In this document: positions 1-6,296 of the stretch, piece by piece
Layout of the letters: each line of letters starts with the position of its first letter
Position numbering within the stretch: the first letter of the stretch is position 1
Assembly (NCBI GenBank): GCA_020723505.1
Contig: DYIT01000034.1
Location: 1 to 39,034, forward strand
DNA: 39,034 nt
Direction of reading: 5' to 3'
From: Candidatus Kuenenia stuttgartensis
GTDB lineage: Bacteria; Planctomycetota; JAKEIC01; DYIT01
The notes under the pieces: model-generated
The model's database searches: none
Told to the model about the DNA's origin: nothing
What the model saw: only the letters and a program-made list of their open reading frames with translations
Program-made: the position numbers and the translations under genes

Positions 1-977
1 GCCGCCGCGGCGCGGACGAGCGGCGAAGCGTCCTCGGCCATGGCTCGGCCCAGCCCGTTGGCGAGCCTGGGCGAGTCGAGGTATGCGATCACCCTCACCA
101 TCCGCTCGCGGATTTCCGGGTCCTCCTCCTCCCTGAACCTGTCGAAGACCGCCTCCTCCCGGAAACTCCGCCTCCTTTCCGGAATGCCGCTCTCGCCCAG
201 AAGAGCCTTGATCTGCTTCACGCCCTCGACGGTGTCCCCCTCCTTCGAGGGCTTCACAGCCTTTAGAAACGGAGGCAGGACCTGTATGTGCGTTATTATC
301 GACAGCAGGTATCGTCCAGGCTCGCTCTTCTTCTCCCTTCCGAGGCTCTCCTCGAGCGCCTTGAGCTCGGCTGACGTGAAGATACCGGGCTTGGATTTCG
401 ACAGGATGTAAAGCTCCCTCAGGGCGTTGGCCCTGACCCACCTGTCGTCAGATTCGACGTTCTTGAGGATCAGGTCCTTGAACGTCGCGATACGTTCGAC
501 GTATGTGGGCAGTTTTTCAATCTCAATCAGCGCAGCGCATGCTTCGAGCTTCTTCCTGCCTTCCTCCCCGCTCAGTACCAGCACGTCGTGCGCCGTGAAC
601 CTCGACCCCGAAAGGCGCTTCAGGAACAGCACGCAGGTCCCGCCGTCCGTGAACAGGAGCGGGTCAGGGGTGAAGACCATCACGGATTTCTCGTCCGTCC
701 CGCCCCAGAAGACCTTGTCAATCCTGAAGAATCCGAGCGTCGAGCCCTTCGGCAGCTTCCATGACCCGCTCAGCGTTCCTGATGCGGCCAAATCCGTTTT
801 CGCCAGTATCTTCTTCCCCCAGTCGGAGATGAACCACCCGCAGTTCAGGTTCTGCTGTTCGTCCTTCGATGCGGGATCGTCCGAGGCGAAGGCGGGGGGC
901 GCAGCCAGCGCAGCCGCGGCAAGCCAGAGGGCGGCTTGCTGACAAAGACGCATCCGGAAATCCGTTCGACTTCCCAT
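1..977 (-). CDS. Exported HEAT-like repeat protein (3' end outside window)
   Basis: The reverse-strand frame is open from the ATG at 977 to the window edge (325 codons) and is truncated there. The N-terminus is a signal peptide: a basic start, a hydrophobic run LWLAAAALAA and a likely cleavage after AFA at residue 31. The first 150 residues have no domain I recognise. From about residue 190 the sequence becomes helical, with short paired segments (RWVRANALRELYIL, then near the edge DPEIRERMVRVIAYL and DASPLVRAAA) that look like HEAT/armadillo repeats, a protein-binding scaffold. A second ATG at 953 would give a more compact signal peptide. A TATACT at 984-989 (reverse strand) sits so close to the first ATG that the message could be leaderless or start at 953. 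The serine-rich plus-strand frames over this region are antisense shadows. Function unknown; probably periplasmic or surface. Confidence 0.75.
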   Translation of the reverse strand, partial: MGSRTDFRMRLCQQAALWLAAAALAAPPAFASDDPASKDEQQNLNCGWFISDWGKKILAKTDLAASGTLSGSWKLPKGSTLGFFRIDKVFWGGTDEKSVMVFTPDPLLFTDGGTCVLFLKRLSGSRFTAHDVLVLSGEEGRKKLEACAALIEIEKLPTYVERIATFKDLILKNVESDDRWVRANALRELYILSKSKPGIFTSAELKALEESLGREKKSEPGRYLLSIITHIQVLPPFLKAVKPSKEGDTVEGVKQIKALLGESGIPERRRSFREEAVFDRFREEEDPEIRERMVRVIAYLDSPRLANGLGRAMAEDASPLVRAAA

Positions 978-1157
978 GCAATCAGTATAGCAAAGAACAT
1001 GGCCGCGGAGTGAGACTTGGACATCGGCCCAAGGTCCAGGCAAAGAGGCATGCATGTGGGAGCCGCCGAAAAGGGGAGACGGACGAGAGGCGGCGATTGC
1101 TTGCGGCAAACCGGCCATCCTGTTCCGCGGCTGTTTCCCATCCGCCGACCGCTCAAC
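978..1157. other. Intergenic stretch before repeat copy 1
   Basis: This stretch lies between the start of the exported HEAT-like gene and the first interspersed repeat. I see no tRNA-like fold, no convincing gene and no T-tract terminator. Apart from a weak TATACT (984-989, reverse strand) for the leftward gene, nothing could be assigned. Confidence 0.4.
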
Positions 1158-1286
1158 ATAACCCGGACGAGCCGGAACCAAATAAGAATGTATAATCAGG
1201 CTGTCCGGGTTATATCACGCGCTTCGCGCGTGTCTTACCACAAATCTTTTCAATTATTACGAGAATCTTTTCATTAAGTGACTATC
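1158..1286 (+). repeat. Interspersed double-hairpin repeat, copy 1 (full length)
   Basis: Arm ATAACCCGGACGAGCC (1158-1173) pairs with GGCTGTCCGGGTTAT (1199-1213), with one base missing from the right arm. The fixed second hairpin CACGCGC-TTC-GCGCGTG follows at 1216-1232. An AT-rich tail then ends in CATTAAGTGACTATC (1272-1286), identical to the end of copy 6. From the last GTG of hairpin 2 to this end, copies 1 and 6 are both 57 nt and align without gaps. The tail contains the stop codon (reverse strand, 1282-1284) of the HAD phosphatase gene. The element lies in the gap between the 3' end of that gene and the start of the leftward exported protein gene. Terminator-like structure without a U-tract, or a mobile repeat. 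Confidence 0.85.
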
Positions 1287-1929
1287 CTTCCGCCCCGTCG
1301 CGCCCGGCTTCCTCGACCCTCACCAGGCACCCGGACGGGACAATGCTCCCGGCGTCAATACCCTCGATTATCCCGGCGAGCATCGGGAGGACCGCGATTC
1401 TGTAGTGGTACCTCGTTCTCGCCCGCGGAGGATTCCCGTTCGTAAGGAACACAGCAAAGGCTCCGGCAGCGAGCCCGGACTCGGTGTCGAACGCGAAATC
1501 GCCCACGACCAGAATTTCCTCGACCATGACACCCATTTCGCCCGCGAGCGCGATTATCTGGGCGGGTGAGGGCTTCACCGGGCCGTCATCCCTGGTCTTC
1601 ATCCAGCCGAAAGCCAGGCCGTGTTTTTGGAGGATGAGACCCGCGCTACGGCGGGAATTCCTGGTGCAGACGGCGGCCGATATCCCCCGGGACGCGAGGA
1701 ATCCCATAATCTCCCGGACGCCCTCGTTGAGTTCGGAATTTTCGACGGCCTCGCTTTCGAATTCCTCGAGCATCGCGAATTTGGAGGCCCTCTGCTCCTC
1801 CGGCAGGGCGAGAATCTGCTCGAGCACCGGGCCCGACGGCGAAAGCCCGAGACGTCTCCGGATGACTGCGAAATCGAGGAAAGGCTTCGTGAGAGTTCCG
1901 TCCAGGTCGAATATCACGGCTTTTATCAT
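1282..1929 (-). CDS. HAD-superfamily phosphatase (phosphoglycolate phosphatase-like)
   Basis: A 215-residue protein beginning MIKAVIFDLDGTLTK. It has the four HAD motifs: DLDGT with the nucleophile Asp at about residue 8, CTRNS (motif II), Lys in VKPSP (motif III) and GDFAFDTESG (motif IV). A small helical cap lies between motifs I and II, as in phosphoglycolate phosphatase and beta-phosphoglucomutase-like enzymes. It should hydrolyse a small phosphate ester; the substrate cannot be read from sequence. Its ATG overlaps the TGA of the upstream sigma-54 activator by four bases (1926-1929), so translation is coupled and the two probably work in one circuit. A longer open frame extends rightward to 3309 but is only a shadow of the activator gene. 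The stop codon comes from the tail of repeat copy 1, so the C-terminus may differ from its relatives. Confidence 0.9.
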   Translation of the reverse strand: MIKAVIFDLDGTLTKPFLDFAVIRRRLGLSPSGPVLEQILALPEEQRASKFAMLEEFESEAVENSELNEGVREIMGFLASRGISAAVCTRNSRRSAGLILQKHGLAFGWMKTRDDGPVKPSPAQIIALAGEMGVMVEEILVVGDFAFDTESGLAAGAFAVFLTNGNPPRARTRYHYRIAVLPMLAGIIEGIDAGSIVPSGCLVRVEEAGRDGAEG

Positions 1930-3785
1930 GAGTCTTTCACAATACCGTATTCCTCGATTTTCTTGTTGAGCGTGGGCCAGGAGATGTCGAGGATTCTGGC
2001 AGCTTCGCCCTTCTTGAATCCCGTGTGATTGAGCGCCGCGATGATGGCTCTCTTCTCCGCTTCTTTCATCGTCATGACTTCCATGCCGCCCTGCGGAGCG
2101 CAGGACGCCGCCTCCCCCGGGACCGGTATCAGCTCGGGTCCGATAGTCCTGCTCCTGCTCAGCACCACGGCCCGCTCGATGACGTTCTCGAGCTCCCTCA
2201 CGTTTCCGGGCCAGGAATAGAGCCCGAACCTGGACAGGGCTTCGGGGGCGAATCCGTCCGCCGGCCTGCCGGTCTTGGCCGCGCATTTCTTCAGGAAATG
2301 CTCGGCCAAGGGGACTATGTCCTCCTGCCTTTTCCTGAGGGGCGGGATTTCGATTGCGACGACGCTCAGCCTGTAGTAGAGGTCCGCCCTGAATCCGCCC
2401 GATTCGACGCAGGCCTTGAGGTCGCGGTTCGTGGCGGCTAACAGGCGGAGGTCCACGTCCACCGGAACCGTGCCTCCGACCCTGTAGAACGCCTTGTCCT
2501 GTATCGCCCTGAGCAGCTTCGCCTGCACCTCGGGAGCCATCTCGCCGATTTCGTCCAGGAACAGCGTGCCTCCGTCCGCGAGCTCGAACATGCCCGGCTT
2601 GCGCCTGTCCGCTCCGGTGAAGGCCCCCTTCTCGTGGCCGAAAAGCTCGCTCTCGAGAAGCGACCCGACCAGCGCCGCGCAGTTGACCGGGATGAAGGGT
2701 TTCGACCGCCGGAAGCTCTCGTTGTGTATCAGCCTGGCAATCAGCTCCTTGCCCGTGCCCGTCTCGCCGCAGATCAGCACCGTGGAGTCGGTCCCGGCCA
2801 CGCGCTTCGCGGTCTCGACGGCGTCCAGGAAGGAGGGGGATTTCCCGACTAGCTCCGATCCGCCGGTCAGCACCTTCTCGAGATTCCTCGCATGCTGGGA
2901 GAGCATGGAGAACTTCCGGGCGTTCCTGATTGCCTGCGCCGCCTGCTCGGTGAACGCCGCGGCCATGCGGAGGTCCCGGTCGGTGAAGGGCGCCGCTTCC
3001 CCGGTGCGGTCGAGATAGACAAGCGCGGCGACCTTGCCCGCCTCGGCGACCGGTACGCACACCGCCGTGGACACCCCCTGGTTTATTATGCTCTCCCTGC
3101 CCTGGAAGACGGGGTCCCTCGCGGAGTCGGAGATGAGGAGGGCCTTGCCGGCGGTCACGACCTCGCCGATGATGGCCCTGCTCAGGATGAAGCGGGATCC
3201 CCCGGACCTCGTCGCGCTCCTCACCGCGAGAAGCTCCACTTCCCCGCTCTTCGACGCGGCAAGCACCGCGGCCCTGTCGCCGCCAACGTGCTTGAGCAGC
3301 GCCTCGCATAGCCGGTCCATGACCTCCTCGGGGTCCAGCGACTGCGTCACCATGGACTGGATTTCGATGGCTTTCCGGAGAATCTCCGCGTCCACGGACC
3401 CGGGCTTGCCATCGGAGAGCGAGCAGTCGGAGGCTTCGACGGTGGACTTGACCTTGAGGTCGTCGCCTGAACCGACGATGACGGTCTCCTTTGATCCCGG
3501 GCTTTGCGCATGGAAGGAGAATCTGACCGACCCGACGACGATTTCATCGCCGTCGGACAGGGCGGATTTCGCCGTTTTCCTGCCGTTCACGTACGTGCCA
3601 TTGGAGGATTTGAGGTCTTCGATTCCGAATCCGCCTCCTTCGCGCCTGATTTCGGCGTGCCTGCGGGACGAAGTTTCGTCAAGAATCCGGACGGCGTTGT
3701 CCTCGCCCCTGCCGATGGTCGTCGAGTCGCCGAGGAGGTACTCCGAGCAGTTGGTCTTGCCTTCAATCACACGCAGAACGGCCAT
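1926..3785 (-). CDS. FHA-GAF sigma-54-dependent transcriptional activator
   Basis: From the chosen start (MAVLRVIEG) the protein is 619 residues. Domains in order: FHA (about 1-90) with GR at 25-26, SSRRH at 39-43 and NGT at 62-64, which binds phosphothreonine peptides; GAF (about 150-290), a small-ligand or redox sensor; AAA+ (about 310-550) with Walker A GETGTGK (340-346), the sigma-54 contact loop GAFTGA (387-392) and Walker B TLFLDEIGE (407-415); Fis-type helix-turn-helix at about 580-616. There is no receiver domain, so input should come from Ser/Thr phosphorylation through FHA and a ligand through GAF, not from a histidine kinase. The frame stays open to an ATG at 3917, but that ATG lies in the loop of a terminator-like hairpin and the extra 44 residues are unlike the family; 3785 starts right at the FHA fold. 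Neither start has a strong ribosome-binding site. It is coupled to the HAD phosphatase by an ATGA overlap. Confidence 0.93.
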   Translation of the reverse strand: MAVLRVIEGKTNCSEYLLGDSTTIGRGEDNAVRILDETSSRRHAEIRREGGGFGIEDLKSSNGTYVNGRKTAKSALSDGDEIVVGSVRFSFHAQSPGSKETVIVGSGDDLKVKSTVEASDCSLSDGKPGSVDAEILRKAIEIQSMVTQSLDPEEVMDRLCEALLKHVGGDRAAVLAASKSGEVELLAVRSATRSGGSRFILSRAIIGEVVTAGKALLISDSARDPVFQGRESIINQGVSTAVCVPVAEAGKVAALVYLDRTGEAAPFTDRDLRMAAAFTEQAAQAIRNARKFSMLSQHARNLEKVLTGGSELVGKSPSFLDAVETAKRVAGTDSTVLICGETGTGKELIARLIHNESFRRSKPFIPVNCAALVGSLLESELFGHEKGAFTGADRRKPGMFELADGGTLFLDEIGEMAPEVQAKLLRAIQDKAFYRVGGTVPVDVDLRLLAATNRDLKACVESGGFRADLYYRLSVVAIEIPPLRKRQEDIVPLAEHFLKKCAAKTGRPADGFAPEALSRFGLYSWPGNVRELENVIERAVVLSRSRTIGPELIPVPGEAASCAPQGGMEVMTMKEAEKRAIIAALNHTGFKKGEAARILDISWPTLNKKIEEYGIVKDS

Positions 3786-3900
3786 TGCATCCGCCGAAAT
3801 CAGGGAATCCGGGCGGCCTTCCCCGGCCCGCCCAATACCGGACATGAACATATCGGGCCATGGCTTCCATTGCAAGGATTTGCCCGCATGCGACAAAGCA

Positions 3901-3936
3901 AAAGCCGCAGGCTTCATGCCGGCGGCTTTCGTTTTT
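3901..3936 (+). terminator. Rho-independent-type terminator between divergent genes
   Basis: AAAGCCGCAGGC (3901-3912), loop TTCAT, GCCGGCGGCTTT (3918-3929), then CG and five T. The stem is 12 bp with one mismatch. On the plus strand it would end transcripts running antisense to the sigma-54 activator gene and so insulate the ECF sigma gene at 3984. On the minus strand the same bases would lie in the leader of the activator, followed by TTTTGCTTT, so it could also act as an attenuator there. Confidence 0.65.
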
Positions 3937-3983
3937 ATTGAAACCCATTGATTGTCCCGCTTGTAGTATCATAGCGGGCAGCA

Positions 3984-4526
3984 ATGAGCCTTCCTGAACC
4001 CAGATCGGAGGTTGTTGAAAGGGCGCGGCGGGGCGACCCGCAGGCGTTCGGCGAGATTGTGCGAATTTACGAGCGGATGGTCTACAACTTCGCCTTCAGG
4101 ATGTCATTCAACAGGGAAGACGCGATCGACATGACGCAGGAGGTGTTCCTGAGGCTGTTCCGGAACTTCGGCAAGTTCGAGCCGTCGCGCGGGTTCGGAG
4201 CGTGGTTCATGAGGCTCGCGGTGAACGTGTGCATCAACGAGCGCCGCGGCAGGACCCGGAGGTCCTCGCTGGTCCAGGCCGATTCGGCCGAGTGCGAATC
4301 CAGGCCGGCCGCGACCGCTGAAATCGGGAAGGACCGTATTCTCAGGGCGGTGGCGGACCTGAATCCGTCGTACAGGGCCGTGGTGATGCTGAGATACATC
4401 GAGGACCTGTCTTACGGCGAAGTCGGACGGATACTCGGCCTTCCCGAGGGGACGGTGAAGAACAGGCTTTTCCGCGCGAGGGAAGTGCTGAGGGCCAGGC
4501 TCGAGAAAGTCGGGGTGGACGGATGA
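3984..4526 (+). CDS. ECF (group IV) RNA polymerase sigma factor
   Basis: 180 residues with the two ECF domains. Sigma-2 (about 13-87) contains DAIDMTQEVFLRLFRNF, the core-binding and -10-melting region. Sigma-4 (about 115-172) contains LSYGEVGRILGLPEGTVKNR, the helix-turn-helix that reads the -35 element. A short linker separates them and there is no C-terminal extension. It should direct RNA polymerase to a small stress or envelope regulon. Its TGA overlaps the ATG of a zinc-finger anti-sigma factor, a classical sigma/anti-sigma pair, followed by a membrane protein. Upstream, CCCGC (3956-3960) and GCGGG (3974-3978) form a small inverted repeat around TATCAT, possibly a regulatory site, but I could not identify an autoregulatory promoter with confidence. 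Confidence 0.95.
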   Translation: MSLPEPRSEVVERARRGDPQAFGEIVRIYERMVYNFAFRMSFNREDAIDMTQEVFLRLFRNFGKFEPSRGFGAWFMRLAVNVCINERRGRTRRSSLVQADSAECESRPAATAEIGKDRILRAVADLNPSYRAVVMLRYIEDLSYGEVGRILGLPEGTVKNRLFRAREVLRARLEKVGVDG

Positions 4527-5131
4527 GAAGCGCATGCGGAAGGGGATCGGACGCGCAGGAGTACTTCGACGGCGCAATGGACGCGGAGAAGTCGCGGGAA
4601 TTCCGCCTCCACCTCGAAGGCTGCCCCGGGTGCAGGGCCAGGATCGAGGGGTACGGGGCAATCGGAGCGGCGCTCTCGGATTTGAATCCAGGCCCGGTGC
4701 CTGCGGTCCTGCACGAAAGGCTCATGGGCATCGTGCCTGTTGCGGCTCCCCGGCGCGTGAGAATCTGGGCGGCGGCAGCCCTGCTTGCGGCGTCTTCCGT
4801 GCTGTTCTGGCTCATGTTCATGCCGTTCTCCGCCGGGACCGGCATGCCGAATCCCGGGGACGGGGGCCTGCTTTCGCCGGTGCGGGAGCTGAACAGGATC
4901 GGCGGAATGGTCGGGGAGAACGTGGAATCGGTCGCGTCGAGCGTCAGGGATTTCGCCGAGGTCGACCTGGACATCGGCGCGGCAGTGCCGCTCGAAGGGG
5001 GAACGCTCGCAGCGGTCTTCGCGGCGATGGTAGCCGCGACAGCGTTCGTGAACGCGGCCGCGTACAGGAGATACAGGGCGGCAGCCAGAGGGCCTGCCGC
5101 CGGCGGAATGACTGAAAGGAGAACCACATGA
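4523..5131 (+). CDS. Membrane anti-sigma factor with HCC zinc-finger domain
   Basis: 202 residues. The N-terminus has the zinc-binding anti-sigma signature H30-x3-C34-x2-C37 (HLEGCPGC), which clamps ECF sigma factors. A transmembrane segment follows at about 80-102 (IWAAAALLAASSVLFWLMFM), then an extracytoplasmic region with amphipathic helices, then a second hydrophobic segment at about 161-181. Two membrane spans put both ends in the cytoplasm, unlike single-span RsiW-type factors. It overlaps the sigma gene upstream (ATGA, 4523-4526) and the next gene downstream (ATGA, 5128-5131), so the three are translated as a unit. It should hold the sigma factor inactive at the membrane until an envelope signal; whether release is by proteolysis or by zinc or redox change cannot be told. 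Confidence 0.88.
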   Translation: MRSACGRGSDAQEYFDGAMDAEKSREFRLHLEGCPGCRARIEGYGAIGAALSDLNPGPVPAVLHERLMGIVPVAAPRRVRIWAAAALLAASSVLFWLMFMPFSAGTGMPNPGDGGLLSPVRELNRIGGMVGENVESVASSVRDFAEVDLDIGAAVPLEGGTLAAVFAAMVAATAFVNAAAYRRYRAAARGPAAGGMTERRTT

Positions 5132-5973
5132 AAACTGCGATGATCGTTGTCGCGCTGGTCCCCGCGATGCTGGTGGCGTCCGTCTTTTTCGGCGGAATCG
5201 CGCTTGCCGACTCGCAGGCGAAGGGCGTTCCGGCAATAGGCCTCGAGTCCGGCGACTCCCCGGCAGCGGACGGGGAAAAGGCCCAGCCCGAAAAGGCGGC
5301 CGAACCTGTTCCGCCCGGGAAGAAGGACGGCGACGCGGACCGGAAGGACAAGGACCAGGCTCCGGGACTTGACCGGTCCGGCGAGGATGGCAGCGGGAAG
5401 CAGTTCATGATTCGTCACAGGAAGGAACTCGAGGGCGCGGTAGGGGCAATCGTCGGCATGGCGTTCATCCTGATGTCGGGCGTCGCGCTCTTCGCGCTCC
5501 AGTTCCTCATGCTGATTACGTTCCCCGCCGGCGTGGAGCGCATCAGGACATCCATCGAGGAGAAGAGGCTGTTCTCCTTCGTGCTCGGGCTCGTGAACTC
5601 GGTCTTCTTGCTGCTGCTCATCGGAGTGCTCGGCAAGGCGGGCGGGCCCGCGGGGGGATTCGCGGTGCTCTTCCTGTTCGCGCTCATATTCCTCGCGTTC
5701 GTCGGGCTAGTCGGACGCGCAAGGCAAATCGGAGGCAAGGCGGCGGCTGCCGCCGGATTCAATCCCAATCCCGCGCTGAGCCTGCTCATGGGATGGGGGA
5801 TTGTGTTCTTCGTGGGGATCATCCCGGTCGTCGGATGGGTCATAGCCGCATACTGGTGCGTATCCGGCGTCGGCGGCGTGGTTTTGAGCCTGTTCCCGGG
5901 CCAGGGCAAGGGTAACACCGCTGTGAAAATCGAGCCCAGGGACGATTTCGAGAGCCCGGTGGTGAAAGTGTAG
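5128..5973 (+). CDS. Multi-span membrane protein, third gene of the sigma/anti-sigma operon
   Basis: 281 residues. A signal peptide (about 1-27, cleavage near ALA) leads to a 70-residue hydrophilic linker rich in Lys, Asp, Pro and Gly. Four or five hydrophobic segments follow: about 104-131, 148-168, 176-196 and 217-256, the last long enough for two passes. A cytoplasm-like segment RIRTSIEEKR lies between the first two. The C-terminus is charged. I do not recognise a family; the hydrophobic half loosely resembles the membrane domain of some bactofilin-associated proteins, without the bactofilin part. The start has a strong ribosome-binding site (AAAGGAG) and overlaps the anti-sigma stop. Its place in the operon suggests a sensor or a target of the sigma factor. 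Confidence 0.8.
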   Translation: MKTAMIVVALVPAMLVASVFFGGIALADSQAKGVPAIGLESGDSPAADGEKAQPEKAAEPVPPGKKDGDADRKDKDQAPGLDRSGEDGSGKQFMIRHRKELEGAVGAIVGMAFILMSGVALFALQFLMLITFPAGVERIRTSIEEKRLFSFVLGLVNSVFLLLLIGVLGKAGGPAGGFAVLFLFALIFLAFVGLVGRARQIGGKAAAAAGFNPNPALSLLMGWGIVFFVGIIPVVGWVIAAYWCVSGVGGVVLSLFPGQGKGNTAVKIEPRDDFESPVVKV

Positions 5974-6296
5974 AAGCTGTTCTCAAGCGGGAGTCCAAGG
6001 CCGAAGGTCACAGGAAGTGCCGAGGGTCGGGGATTGGGGGGACCGCAGGCGTTGGCCGTGACACGGAAGCCGGGAACAGGCCGGGTTCCGCACGAAGCAC
6101 CTGGCCTCGCGCTTCTTGTGGAATAAGCAAATCCATCCCCGGACCACCCGGCCATCCTGCTCACTCTCCGCTCCGCCCCCCTGCGCGCACGACTCTTCAC
6201 CGCTGATATTTTCCCAGCCCATGGCGCTGAAAACCAAGAATGCGCTATAATTCATCCATTCATTTAATCCAGGCATCTCGAACATGGAGGGATGGA
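5974..6296. other. Intergenic region with promoter for the lipoprotein gene
   Basis: GC-rich for the first 200 bases, with small inverted repeats such as GGAAC/GTTCC around 6080 but no T-tract after them, so no clear terminator for the membrane protein. The last 60 bases are AT-rich and carry the promoter listed separately. No gene was found here. Confidence 0.4.
6246..6251 (+). promoter_or_regulatory. Putative -10 box (TATAAT) for the HEXXH lipoprotein gene
   Basis: A perfect TATAAT lies 45 bases before the ATG at 6297, in an AT-rich patch. A matching -35 is not evident at 16-18 bp spacing (GGCGCT region). The predicted start of transcription is near 6258 and would give a leader of about 40 bases. 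Confidence 0.5.

Noticed and set aside
1055-1068. A 14-base match (TGTGGGAGCCGCCG) with the region near 34886
   Set aside because: Matches of that length are expected by chance in 39 kb of GC-rich DNA; no structure around it.
978-1157. tRNA or small RNA gene
   Set aside because: No cloverleaf arms or T-loop sequence could be found.
1282-3309. A 675-codon open frame on the minus strand
   Set aside because: Only its last 215 codons are a real protein (HAD phosphatase). The rest is the shadow of the sigma-54 activator in another frame, very rich in Arg and Gly.
3786-3917. N-terminal extension of the sigma-54 activator to ATG 3917
   Set aside because: The ATG is in a hairpin loop, has no ribosome-binding site, and the 44 residues do not resemble the family; kept as an alternative only.
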